In this document: piece by piece, positions 12,580-25,500 of the stretch | Position numbering within the stretch: the first letter of the stretch is position 1 | Layout: the number at the start of each line of letters is the position of its first letter | Assembly (NCBI GenBank): GCA_009809945.1 | Contig: WTPW01000155.1 | Span: 119,069-183,068 of the forward strand | DNA: 64,000 bases | Source of the DNA: Gigaspora margarita | Lineage: Eukaryota; Glomeromycota; Glomeromycetes; Diversisporales; Gigasporaceae | Direction of reading: 5' to 3' | Translations under genes and position numbers: made by a program | The notes under the pieces: model-generated | What the model saw: the letters and a program-made list of their open reading frames with translations, nothing else | What the model was told of the DNA's origin: nothing | The model's database searches: none

Positions 12580-15500
12580 CTTGACAGTCTATCAGGAAAC
12601 TCATAGATTTGCCCATGTTCCTCTCAATTGCCTCAATAATTCTGAAGAAATAATCGAAGAAGCTGAACTGGTGAAAATGGATCATAATGATTATAATGAT
12701 GATCTTAATAACTATATGGCTGACCCAGATAATAATAACAACAATATTGATGCACCTCAGATCCCTATTCCAATTGCTAATCTGATCGCTAAAGGTCAAC
12801 CCGACCCTATGGCCCTCCTTGCCCAACAAATCAGAAACTTTTTCATTTAATTACAAGCTGCTCCAGAGCTCAGATCAATATTCCTGCTATTAATATTCTA
12901 GTACAGCATCGTGAACTTAATTTGGTCCCCTATCCTGAATTCTCGCCCAGAGAACAGGACCCGATCTCATAGTTAGAAGATGTAGAAAGGCCTCTGAAGC
13001 TAACCAAGTACAGGATGATAGAAAAATTCTAGTGATAGTACCTAAACTCAAGGGTGCTGCTGCTACTTGGTGGGTCACCAACCAAGCTCAGATGATCCCT
13101 ATTGATCGGTGGAATGATCGTCTTAGTCTTGCCCAAAGTTTCAACTATCATTCGTAGCTCACTTTTGAACTCCGGCCCTCGAAAGTAAATGGTTTGCCCA
13201 ATTCACCCAGAGAAAACAGGGGTTGAGTGAGGATATTGATTCTTATCACGTAGCTATTAAAGAATTGCTCGCTGCATTGAGGCTGGTGGTCACTGATATC
13301 CCAAAAGTGCGAAAGTACCGATTTTTATTAACAGACTTCATCCTGCACTTTCTACCTCGGTTGCCCCATTTTTGCCAAATACACTTACGGCTGCATATGA
13401 GCATGCTAAAGCATTCAAAAATTCTTTTAAACAAAACCCCTATCATTATAACCCTTATCTGACTACTTCTACTTACCCCCTTAGTAGTCACTTCTTACTT
13501 CTTCTGTAGTTCCCCTTCTGACAACTATCTCTTCAGTCCAAGCCCCTTCGAAGACTGAAGAAGCCATTGTCAAGCTTGGAGAAGCTTTTACCGCTATAGC
13601 GGCCCAGTTTAAGGAAAATAAAGAACAGCCCTGCTGCAATTGGAACTTACAGCTGCGGTACCCTTGTTATAATGTGAACAGGCCGGTCACTACGTTCAGA
13701 ACTGTCCTCAACCTGCCCCACCTAATAATTCTGGAACCATAACTACTGGTAGCAATGCAGTCCCTATCAATCAAAATAATTCAAGATTTTCCAACCCTCC
13801 AATCTCTACTAATAATGATAATAATAATAGATCTAATAATGGGGAAGCTGTGCTGAACAATGCTCACACCTTTTTAAATCTCTATGAGGATGATCGAATG
13901 TTTATGGCAGGAGAGGAAGCTGAGCAACCTATAAGATCTACCCGACTAAAAAGATGTTGAACTACAGAAGGTGCAGTTCATGAAGAACAAGGAGGGGATG
14001 CTATACCTCAAACAGAAGCTGTGAAAAATTCTCCATCCTAAAATAAAAGTGCTCGGCCTATGGTTATCTAAAAAAAAGAAGGTTTTTGATGATCCCTCAC
14101 AGATATCAGCCCTTGTGCCTCCTTATTTTATTGTAGCCAATATCTGAGACAAATTAGCCAATATTACCTTTGGACAATTACTCTGGTCGGTCACTGCAAT
14201 GCGTACACAGTTGGTCCAAGGGTTCTGAAAGAAAGCTGCTACTAAAAGAAAGTCCAGGACTTTTGTTAATCTTCAACCCACTCCTACCTCTACAGCTTTG
14301 TATTGTGATGCAGTTTTCTACAATAAAATTATTCCACTCATAGTTGATAGTGGTTTCTCTAGTAGCATTGTTTTCTCCCAAGTGAGTTGAGTGTTAAGGT
14401 CAAGAGACCCTCTATGGTTAATATGGTTAATGTTCATGGTCAAAGCAAGTGAGCTATTAGGGAAATTTTCAACTTTCCATTTTTTGTGGGAGGAGTAAAA
14501 ATTCCGGTTGATGTTGTTGTTACTGATGCTTTGTCTTATCAAGCCATAGTAGGGAACGATTGGTTGTCGAAGGTACATGCAAAAATAGACTATAATACTT
14601 CTGAGATGGCTTTGCAGTGGGAAGAGGAAGAAATTATTGTTCCAGTTGAATTTCGATGATTACAACATAATCTGATCCAGGAAGACTACAAAATAAGAGC
14701 CAAGACTCGAAAAGAAGAAATTATGGATAAGGAAGTTGCAGAGTCAGAAGAGGAAAAGGAAGAGGATAGAAGTGAATTTGAGGAAGAGGAATTGGAAGAG
14801 GAATATATGGGTTTTCGGAGGAGAAATAAATTTCATATTTTTATGAACCTCTAACTTTGAACAATGAACAATTTTCTTCTAGAAAAATTAGACTGAATGG
14901 TTCCTTCGATTTACCACCTGATTATTATGATGATTCCAATAAAGACTCTGCTGTTTCTTTATATAATATTGTTCCTGAGGGCTGAAGTGTTCATGAAGCA
15001 TGGTGGAACCTGAGTAGTGATGAAGAAGATTAGAAGAGCAATGATAAATGACTTTCTAATTTTGATGAAGACGAACCTGAGGAAAGTCACAATTTTTTTT
15101 TGATAAACTTTCTGATTTGATTGCTGAACTAGATATCAGACCCCTCAATGAAAAAGCATGTGATGGTATGAATGAATTCCTTTTTGAGCACCAAGATCTT
15201 TTTGCATGGACATCACAGGACCTTGGAAAGACTGATTTGGTTACCCATCAAAGTCTTACCAAAAATGCCCTTCTGGTCAAGCAGAAGGCTTATTGGATTT
15301 CACTGATAGAGAAAGATTTTTAAAAAACAAGATTAATGATATGTAAGAGGCTGATATTATCCGACCCTCTTTTAGCCCTTGGTCTTTGCCCGTAGTGCTA
15401 GTTAAACAAAAAGATAAAATTTGGTTTTGTATCGACTACCGAAAGCTCAACGCAGTAACTAAGAAAGACAGTTACCCCTGCCTATCATCAATGACCTCCT

Positions 15501-17790
15501 CAAAACCCTAAAGTATTCTTCTTAGTACATCTCTTTAGACTTAGCCAGTGGGTACTAGCAAATAGAGGTAGACCCTAAGGACAAGGAAAAGACCGCTTTT
15601 GTTTGCCATCTGGGAACCTTCAAATTTAACATCATGCTTTCAGCTTGATGAATACTCCTGCTATATTTTAGCAGCTGATGAATAGTATTTTTTGGGGGTA
15701 TAAACGAAAAATTCATTGTCATATATCTTGATGATATTAACATTTTTTCTTCAACATATGACGAGCACCTCCAACACTTGAGAGAAGTTTTTCAACAGTT
15801 AAGGGAGGCCGGGTTGAAACTAAATCCAAGTAAGTGTCACTTTGCTAAAAAGAAACTTGGATTTCTTGGATACATTGTCAGTTCAGAAGGCATATTGACT
15901 GATTCTAAGAAGGTAGAAGCAGTCCGTAATTTTCTCTCGCCAATTAACCTTCAACAGCTTCGAGCATTTTTCAGTTTGGTTTCATAATATAGAAGGTTCA
16001 TACCGAATTTTTCAAAGATAGCAGCCCCCTTGAATCTCCTTTTAAAGAAAGGTTCAAAATATATATGGACCTCAGACCAACAGATTGCTTTCTCCGCTCT
16101 GAAAGAAAAACTTGTTTCTGCTCCAATTTTGGCTTACTCAAGTTTCTTCAAGGAGTTTCTCCTTTTCACTAATGCTTCGGGAGTGGCTATCAGTGCAATA
16201 CTCTCTCAAACAGATGAACAAGGGAGGAAGAGAGTGATTTCCTATGCCAGTAGAACTCTAATGATGGCAGAGAAAAATTACTTGGTGACAGTACAAGAGT
16301 GTTTAGCCGTCATTTGGGCTATTACTTATTTCCAGCAGTACCTCCACGGGGTCTAATTTACTCTGGTAATAGACCATTCTGCTCTTAAATTTCTAATTAA
16401 TTGGAAACTTCCTTGCAGGCGTATTGCGTGTTGGATTTGGCTTTACAGAAATATGACTTTGAAATTAGACATCGTGCTGGAAGAAGGCACACTAATGCTG
16501 ACTCTCTTTCTCAAATCACTGGACCAACTAACTCACCATCTGAACTAGCCCGCTTTTGACTAAATAATTTACTTTCCCACATCTATCGATATATTATCAC
16601 CCTTCGATATACATTTTGGATTTATCTATCACTTTTATATCTAAATACAAAAAAATCGTTATTAATCATTAGTAATACAATGGATCCAAATCTTTATAAA
16701 CTCTATTTCAAGTACTTTAGTGACCCTACGACCCTAAATTCTAACCAGCAAAAACAATTGAAACCACAAACAAGATATTATACTCTTATTAACAATTTAC
16801 TATTTAAACAAGCCCGTCAACCACCTCATTGTCTCCTTCGAGTTTTGTTACCCCACGAAATTCTAGCTATTCTTTTCAGTATGCACTCAGATCCTCTTTT
16901 AGGGCATTTCAATTTTTATTCTACTCTCTAACGAATATTCCAGAGATTCGTTTGGCCACAGATGGGTGAAGATGTTAAGGATTATATAAAGTCCTGTGAC
17001 ACTTGTCAAAGAAGGGGGAGGCCCAGAACACGTGAACCCCTTTATCTGTTCAAGATTAGTCTGCCCTTTGATCAAGTGGAATAGATATCGTCAGACCCCT
17101 AGCTCTTACTAGAACCAGAAAAAATATATAGTTGTCACTACTGAGTATCTCACCAGATGGCTGGAAGCATGTGCCCTATCTGAAGCTACTGCTTCTGCAG
17201 TTGCAACCTTTCTTATAGAGGATATCATTTGCCGCCATGGTAGTCCTAAAGAACTTTTGTCTGACCAGGGAAGACATTTTGCCAACCAATTGGTCAATGC
17301 TATGTGCAGCCAGCTTCAAGTTAAGCATAAGTATTCTACCACCTATCACCCCCAGACTAATGGCCTGGTCGAATGGTTTAACCGAACCTTGTGCGAAGTC
17401 TTATCCAAATGCACTATACAATTCAATAAGGAGTGGGACCAGTTTCTTCCATCTGCCCTCTTTGCGTATCGTACTACCAAGCATTCTATAACCCATCATA
17501 AACCTTTCTTTCTTTTATATGGAAGGGATGCGGTGTTGCCAAAAGAAGTAATTGAGTTGAAGAACCCTCCTCCTTCTACTGAAGAAGAGTTACATGCCAA
17601 TATCCTTCGTAGAACTGCCATTTTGTTGGGTGATTTACTGGAAGCCCAGAAAAAAGCCCAAGAAAGGACGAAGAAGGCCCAAATCCAGCAGAAAAAGCAA
17701 CATGATGGAAAATACCCTCTTGAAAGTTACTTTATTGGTGATCAAGTACTTTTGTACTGGTTCTCGTTGGAAGGTACCCATAAGGAATAA
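12580..17790 (+). pseudogene. Remains of gag and pol of the old gypsy element
   Basis: Gag-like sequence lies in about 12,580-13,950. A retropepsin-like segment with a DSG motif is near 14,290-14,600. Reverse transcriptase lies in about 15,330-15,990, ending with the KCHFAKKKLGFLGY region. RNase H is at 16,030-16,500, with YASRTL and the NYLVTVQECLAV stretch. Integrase lies in about 16,930-17,790, including SDQGRHFANQL and YHPQTNGLVEWFNRT. Together these identify the Ty3/gypsy family. It is an inactive fossil with many breaks. Confidence 0.85.
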
Positions 17791-17990
17791 TTGAACAAGA
17801 AATAGGAAGGACCTTTTTATATTCATGATGTTTTCAGAAATGGTGTTTATAAGCTCTGTACAATGGATAATAAGAGGTTGAAGCAGAAGTGTCATAGAAA
17901 TCACCTGAAATTGTACCATCCCCACATTGATCAGTTTAATGGTACCCGGGTCTCTCCATCTCGTGGGAGCTCGATGATTAAGCAGGGGAG

Positions 17991-19188
17991 TATATTACCC
18001 CTGGGGTTAAATGTATTTTCATAGTTCTAAAAACCCTTAAAAAAAACTCTCCAACGTCGGAACCTTTTGATCAATTAAGTTGATCGCCCTGAACTCTTAA
18101 ACTGTATATCTTGATCATCAACTTTGATCGATGACCGATTGGCATATCTTCCTTACTATTTCTTTATTTGTTATTATATACATATCTCTTTTATTTCCTA
18201 TTTCGTTATACGCATATATTATTTCTTATTACTATATTTGGAAAGTATACTAAAGATTGGATCGAGGTCTTTTATAGATATGATTATTGACCAGGAGATA
18301 GATCGACTGTTACAACCTGGTTCCGTTCATACCAACGTGCTTAAATAAGAAGTCTTTAGTACGTATCTCATGGTGACATTGGATTATTTAGCTTATCCTG
18401 GATGCCCATGAGGCATTCAAGTATTTTCAGGAATCTGCTTATACGTTTCAAAATTTCTTTTTCATGGACAGAACTCTTGAAAAGGCAAAACGCGTACCGG
18501 TGGTTGATATAATTAATGAAGGGATTGGTGTTGAAAAGAATCAAATGATTCTAAAATTAAGTGAACACAGATAAAAGTTAATCTAGAGTAGAGTATTGTA
18601 ATTAATTTATGTACCCGAAAACATGTATTTAAAGGCTTGATTTCTGCCTTCAATAAAGACTTCAGACTTCGATCTGATCATTTGTTTAAATATAAACCCT
18701 TGACTCTATATAAGTTAGTAGACATTTCAAAGCCGAAGGCAACTTATATATACATTTCTGTATTATCGAATTCTCAACTTTGTTTATTAGTGTTACGCTG
18801 CCACTTCTGTTTAGTCTGTTTCTTTTGTTTATTAACTGAGTAATTTATTTTAATACTGCTGCTGATATATATATAAGTAAATTGATACATTGCTGATTTA
18901 GATAAACAATACATTTGATTTATTGACTGATACATTGTTTGATTTTATACCGATTGTTGACCGATTCTGCACATCGATTACTATACATTAATTACCCCCT
19001 TACATATTTTATAAACCAACTATACTGATTCAATTCCTTTACCCCAAACTACCCAACCTCCTTCAGAATTCTTTCGCCCCTTCCTTCAAGCTGATATCCA
19101 TATCAACCTATTTTGATTACATTTATTTTTATTTACTATCCAAGTAGCTTTAACCGGTGGGTCTGATATCTCCCAACTGATAGTAACA
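17991..19188 (+). repeat. 3' LTR of the old gypsy element
   Basis: Collinear with 10,976-12,171 and preceded by a purine-rich tract. The right boundary GATAGTAACA matches the end of the left copy. Confidence 0.85.
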
Positions 19189-21274
19189 CCGGTAACTTCG
19201 TTTTTCGTAGTAGAAAAATGTCTCACTACTATAGATTATAAAACAAAAGGGCATCTTAAAAGACAAGATTCTTTTTGAGTTTATTATTTTTCTTAATTTA
19301 AACATTAGGATAATAAAGTATTTATGCATCTAAATCGTTCACATTGTCCAGAACGCTGTTTCTTTTTTATGAAGCCCCTGAAAGTGACGATTAAAAATGC
19401 CCTACCATTGCAATTTACTATGAAAATCGAGAATTTCATATGAGTGTAGATAACAAATTTCATAGTAAAAAATTTATTCACCTGATCTGCATGACATCTC
19501 GATCGACTGGTAAGCACTTACGTACAAGTAAGTTAAATCATGATTGGCTTAAGATCCTGTTTAAGCTGCGATGGGCACTGATTCTTATGACGCAAAATTA
19601 CTTGGGCCTGAATTTGTAATATTTTCAAAAATAAATAGTTTTAAGTTGGGCCATCATTCATAATTATTTTCAAATTTGGGTCCCGATCAGTGTTTAAAAT
19701 AGAAATTTTAATTTACCGGTACATGCATAAAAAAATACCGGTTCAAAACAAAAAAACCTGAAATTGATCATCAGATCATTGGGGGGCATGCACCGTTTGT
19801 TGCGCCGGCCAATTTTAAAATACCGGTGTGAGACTGGAAACGTGACCTGAAGCAGACATGTGCCCTTGTGACCCTGGGTATCAACAAATTTAGACTTACC
19901 GGCCCGATTTTCTCGATCGGCTCGATTTGTCCGAAATGCACGATCGGTGATATATGGGTAATAAAAATTATTGATGCAATATGGCGAATTAGGGTAAAAT
20001 CAATAATAAGGGTAATTCGAGGTTTACTACTGATTATAAAAATATCAGTAATTTTAGCAATAGTAATAATAATAATAATTCTGGTAAAATCAATGATTCT
20101 TGCGATGAAAATAATAGGACCCAATAAGTATAAATAAAGGCCGACTGGCCCTTTGGGAACAACATTCAATTCCCACTTTGCTTAATAACTCATATATAAT
20201 AAATCACATGTACATATACGATTAAAAACTTGTCTTTATTACAAATAATAATAATACATATAACCCGATACATATACAATAAACCCGTATACATTCGTAA
20301 TTGCTATACTACGCTCCTTTTTGACTACATTATACCGAAACTCTGCCCAACCACTCCGCCAAATCTAACACGCCTCTTTCGACCCCTTTTGTAACCGAAA
20401 CCTTGGTTACATTTCCGTAACTCGTGACCCATCGATAGACCCACCGATTTTTGGTCTGTCACCGGTATATGCAATATAAGAAACGGTAGATCCGGATTTT
20501 TATCATGCTATTTTATACACTGGTCCCGATGTGTAAATTCACCTTTTAAAAAACTTATCATACAGGCCGGGGTAAGCCTATAAACATCATCAGCATTAAA
20601 TAAAAATAAAGAGGATCAATAATAATTTGTTGTTTTTTTTAAGTATATAAAAATTATAGGTTTGTTTTTTATTAATAAACAAAACATAGATTTTCAGTAA
20701 TCATTTTTTTGGTTCTTTTTTTTTTAGCGGAAGCGATAGAATTTCGTCTTTTTTAGTATAGGGTTTCGTCATTTTAAGGTTGGAGTTTCGTCTTTCGTCA
20801 GAAGAATTTGAGGTATCGTCTTTTGTCATCATGAAAAAAAGGTGTCGTCTAACAACTATAGTGTCGCCTCAAAAAATTCGATATATTACTGGCGATTCAG
20901 ATGTCTGAGCACAGTAATATAATGGTTAGAAGTGATTTACAAAAAAAATACTTTTTGAAAAATATTTTTTGATACGGAAAAAATATTTTTTGAAAAAATA
21001 TTTTTGACTGTAAATATGTTCGAATAACAAGAAATTTTTTATTAAATCAAAAATATCCATTCTGTATTTTTCTTAATGTTTATATTTATATGGTCGAAAT
21101 AATTCATAATTGCGTGCATTATTGTTACAATGAAGCCAAATAAATAATATGTTTCTTCATAAAATATTATTTCATCTCGATTGCTTCAGTATTTTGGCTT
21201 CAACATCGACTTTCTTATAACTAATTGAAAGGATTTCTATATTTTCTTTTGCTTCATATGAAATACGAAGCTTG

Positions 21275-21343
<69 letters not shown>

Positions 21344-22419
21344 GTAAATATATTTTTTAATATTGCTCAAATAAAAAAAGAATAATACAAATTGAAATAA
21401 ACTACTTATGTTTCTTAATCTGGTTTTGAATCTACTTATTTCAATATATATGTTGTAAGTGGGAACGGAATTTAAGTAGATTGGAGTTTCATAGTTAAAT
21501 TAGTGTTAGGGTACGGGTGTTCATATGATAAAATCAACCCAAAATGAAAAAATTTTGAATCCATTTAAATTTCGTTTCCAATAAACTTTTTTTTTAAATT
21601 CTAAATTTATACCGATTGAAACCAACGTGACGCGCTGTACGTACAGTACGTACGTTTTTATGTATGTTATTTTCAAATTGAGAATGACATGTGTCAATTA
21701 ATAATTGCATGAATTGAGAAATAGTAACAGCTTTTATTTGGTCATATAAGTAAATAATTTATGTTTTTGTTACTGTACTTTATTGTTTGTGTAAGTCATT
21801 TTAATTCACGAGGGTAATTACTGTCCAAATATAGTACGTACGTACGTACGTTTGTACTATAATTACGGTGTACCATATGATTCTATCAAAAGAAAATATT
21901 ACTAATATGATAAAGTCCGAAACATCTATCAAAATAGAAGTTGCAGCAATTTTATTAAACCTTTGAACTAAGATATCTAAGTTCGGAGCAATTTTTTATT
22001 TAAAAAATAGATTTATTAATTTTGAATAATTAATTGCGATACAAGTTTCTTAAATTTAAAAAGATTTGACGCAGTTTCTATTCGATTTTTTTTTAAGCTT
22101 TGAACGAAGATACCTCAATAATTATTTGAGTGGATTTAATGGAATTTTTTGTTATTTGAATACTAAGAATTCATAGAATTTAATAAAAAATGTTTCATCG
22201 AATTTGGATAGATTGTTGTCAAGTTAAGATTTTTTAAAATTTTGCGCAACCTTTATATGGTTGGACATTTTTAACGCTTTTCAAAAATAGTCAAACCATT
22301 GATACACTAGAACACTAAACAACAAAAAATGTCACTTTGCGTATCTGTGATACACTGAATAGAATTCCTTTACAGAAACTGCGTCACTCGTACAGACGTA
22401 AATAAATATTTTGTCGCTG
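19189..22419. other. Intergenic DNA upstream of the microexon gene
   Basis: No long open frame. The part 19,650-20,560 is less AT-rich and carries TACCGGT words, a TATAAATA box at about 20,130 followed by GGCCGACTGGCC, and downstream AATAAA-like words; it could be a solo LTR or a promoter, but I found no paired ends. 20,700-20,890 is rich in TTCGTC/GTCGTC words. A short CGTA microsatellite lies near 21,836-21,852. Confidence 0.4.
21277..21340 (+). repeat. Run of 64 A
   Basis: An uninterrupted A tract of 64 bases, far longer than others in the window. It may be a retroposed poly(A) tail, though no LINE or SINE body is recognisable directly upstream. The exact length in the genome is uncertain because such runs are error-prone. 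Confidence 0.9.
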
Positions 22420-22589
22420 GTAAATATAAAAATCGGCAACCTGATATCTCAAACAACTAAAATCATCCGAATTATATCCATTAAACTACTCAGATTGTGG
22501 GTGAAGCATTGATTTAGAACGTACAATAATGAATAAAATTTCACTTACTAATTAGAATTTGAATCTTATCATATTTTAGCTGTCAAAAT
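22420..22589 (+). promoter_or_regulatory. Probable 5' untranslated exons of the microexon gene
   Basis: Splice-like junctions begin before the start codon. GTAAATATAAAAATCGG at 22,420 resembles the start of the downstream introns. CAG-ATT-GTGGGT at 22,491-22,502 would be a 3-base untranslated exon. TAG at 22,577-22,579 is followed by a 10-base exon (22,580-22,589) ending in AT, the first two bases of the split ATG. The true transcription start and first exon cannot be fixed from sequence. Confidence 0.5.
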
Positions 22590-25500
22590 GTGAGTATGCA
22601 AATCATAATAATTGCATTTTTGCATTCTAACAGTAAAATTTTGACAATCGCATAATTTTGCATAAACTACCAGGAAGTAATTCTACAATAAATTGATTTT
22701 TCATATTGATATAGTTCTAAACTATGATTAAATAATTCAATAATTTAATAGTGTGTGAGTATAGTTTATAATTAAATGTATTCAGCTTTATGATTTGCCT
22801 ATACTAAATAATTCTTCAACGATTTCAACGATAACATATTTATTAGTTTGTGAGTGTAATTTTCAAAAAAATCATCATTCATCGCTAGTGCGATACATCG
22901 CTACCCTTTAATTAATTTAAAACAGTGGCCAAGTTTGGATCGACTGTGGCACTAGATAAAAGACTGCTAACACAACATTTCGTGAGAAATGAGTTAAAAG
23001 CTATTTTGAAAATAAATTGCTTAATGTTCTATTTGATGGTCGATCGGGGTAGCGATGCATCTTATGAAACTATTTTATATCGACGAAACTTTCTTCAAGT
23101 TATTCGTCGACGAAATCTTTGACGATTGATCTACAACAAACGCTTGAACTACACTTGATAAGTTGAATTTAAATTTTTTCTATAATTATATCACGGAAAA
23201 AACATCACATAATCATGACAAGCAGCTATATTGACATTTGATCATGCGAAAATCACAAGATGTTTGTTCATCTTAGTTAATATTACTCGTGTTGTTACGC
23301 AATACATGAAAGGTGATATTAACTTATTATACTTATTTTCATCGTATGATTAATATCTTATAATTAATGTCAATTAATTATAAAACTTAAAATTGTTCTA
23401 ACGAAAGCTTAGTAATTTGATAATATATCACCAACAAATTAATTTTGCATGGATAATTCGCTTACATTATGAATGAAAAAGCCATGTATTTCATCATTCG
23501 TCATAGATTTCAAAAATTGCTTGACGAAACACTTCATCATTCATCATTATGAATGACGAAGCATTAGTCAGGTATCATTAGATGCACAGGCGATAAATTA
23601 CAAATATCAAATTAAAATTTCACAATTGATATGATAATATTTTAATCGATTACATAAATTATATCAACTTTCAGAGAGTGAGTTGAAAAGTTTGACAGCG
23701 TATTCGTTCATAATAATTTAATGCTAATCACACTTTAAACTTAATTATTAGCGAGTGAGTATATGTCTATTCATGTACAATATTCATTTGTTTAATTAAT
23801 AATTCATAATGGATTAGTACTAAGTTCATTTTACATAATTGCATAATTAATATCAATTAAGAATGTAAGCGTAATCTCGGCTGTTTATATTCAGTTTTTA
23901 TATTATAATCTCACTGCGAGGCCGTGCTAAATAATTTGACTATTACTTAAATTATATCAACTAGCTCGTAAGTATAAATTCAATTGCAATATTTATTTGC
24001 ATCGCCAAGGGAAAACCTGTAATTCTTCAACTAATAAGAATTACAGATTTTCCCTTGGCGGCACTCATCTTTACATCAAAATTTTACTGTCAATAATTAA
24101 TCAAACGGACCAATAAATTGTCCAAACTACCAGTGAGTGAGTATAAAGCTTATAGTTTACAGTACATTTTTGTTTAAATTAATTTTTTAATTTATATATA
24201 TTGTATCAAATCCTAGAACGTAAGTAAAGGCTTGAATATGTAATAGTTAATTTTCTTAAAACATTAATTTTATAAATAATACATTTTTTAGCTTGTGAGT
24301 ATTATATTAGAATACATACTTTAATCAAACCTTAACCGTAAAGTATTACATTAACATATACGTAAATTGAATTATTTTAAAGCAAGTAAGTTTAAATGCA
24401 CATATCCATCGATTTTATGAAAATTCGGAAATATTAATCTAAATAATTCTTCAAATTATGCTGATTATTAGTGAGTGAGTATATATTTGATTATAAATAT
24501 TTACTTCAAAAATCAAAATTTTATTCCGAATCATTGCTTCATATGCCTAAATAAATTACATCTATACGATAATAAGCGGGTAAGTATAATTTTGCAAATT
24601 ATGTACTTTACTAAATAAGATGATACTAAATTATGCTTTATAAAAATATTAACTATTAGCGGGTAAGATAAAGTTCGATTATTATATTCATTTATTAATC
24701 TAAATTTTTATAATCAAACGTATATATAAATTACTTCATCTACTAGAATGTAAGTACAAAATTCGATCATCGTCTTCTAGCTGGAATTCCGATGAAAATT
24801 TTCTAAAAAAAAAAAAAAAAATTCTCCAATAATCACGTTATTTATTAGGAAGTAAGTTAAATTACGCATATATACTGAATTTTACTATAAATTAATGCTA
24901 AACATTTATAATTATTTCATTCTTAATTAATCATTAGTGAGTGCGTATCGGATTTCAATTTGTATTGTGCTAAGTAAAGCTTCATTTAATTTATAAATTT
25001 TATTATTTCCAGTCAGTGAGTATAGAACGAGGTACATGTTCAGAATTGACAATGCATCGGTGCTAAACAATCCTCCAATTACATAAATTGTATCGATTAT
25101 CAGAGAGTAAGTTGAGGCCAATTTAGTTTATATATAATTACTTGATCTTTTATAATTGACGCCTTATAAATTTCATACATTATAGCAAGTAAGTTTTAAA
25201 TATACTGTGGATTATAACTTTCTAATTAAAATTACACTAAAAAACTATCAAACTGCATGAATGCTAGGAAGTAAGTTTTAATATGAGCTTGTGATTTGTT
25301 AAATCATAATTTAATGCTAATGATACTTCAAATGAATTACATAATTTGCTAGAGAGTAAGTCTAAGCACATTATACGTTCGCATATTATGAAAATTGGAT
25401 CCACAACGGTTAATTATATAACTTACTAGGAAGTAAGTTAAATGATTTTTTTATTCATGAATTCATAATGACTTATTGACATGATATTTCAATAATTAGC

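Larger units (their letters stand above)
10976..19188 (+). mobile_element. Ty3/gypsy LTR retroelement, old and broken
   Basis: Two long terminal repeats of about 1.2 kb flank an internal region of about 5.8 kb on the plus strand. A primer-binding-like TTGGTGCCAGTTGTGTGG follows the left LTR, and a purine-rich tract (AAGCAGGGGAG) precedes the right one. The internal order gag, protease, reverse transcriptase, RNase H, integrase is that of Ty3/gypsy. The LTRs differ at roughly 5-10% of sites by eye, mostly C/T changes, so the insertion is not recent. The coding region carries many breaks. I could not see a matching target-site duplication. Confidence 0.9.

Noticed and set aside
12395-12850. Minus-strand 144-residue frame opposite the start of the old gypsy gag
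   Set aside because: It overlaps the gag-like plus-strand frame and has long low-complexity I/V stretches; no independent support.
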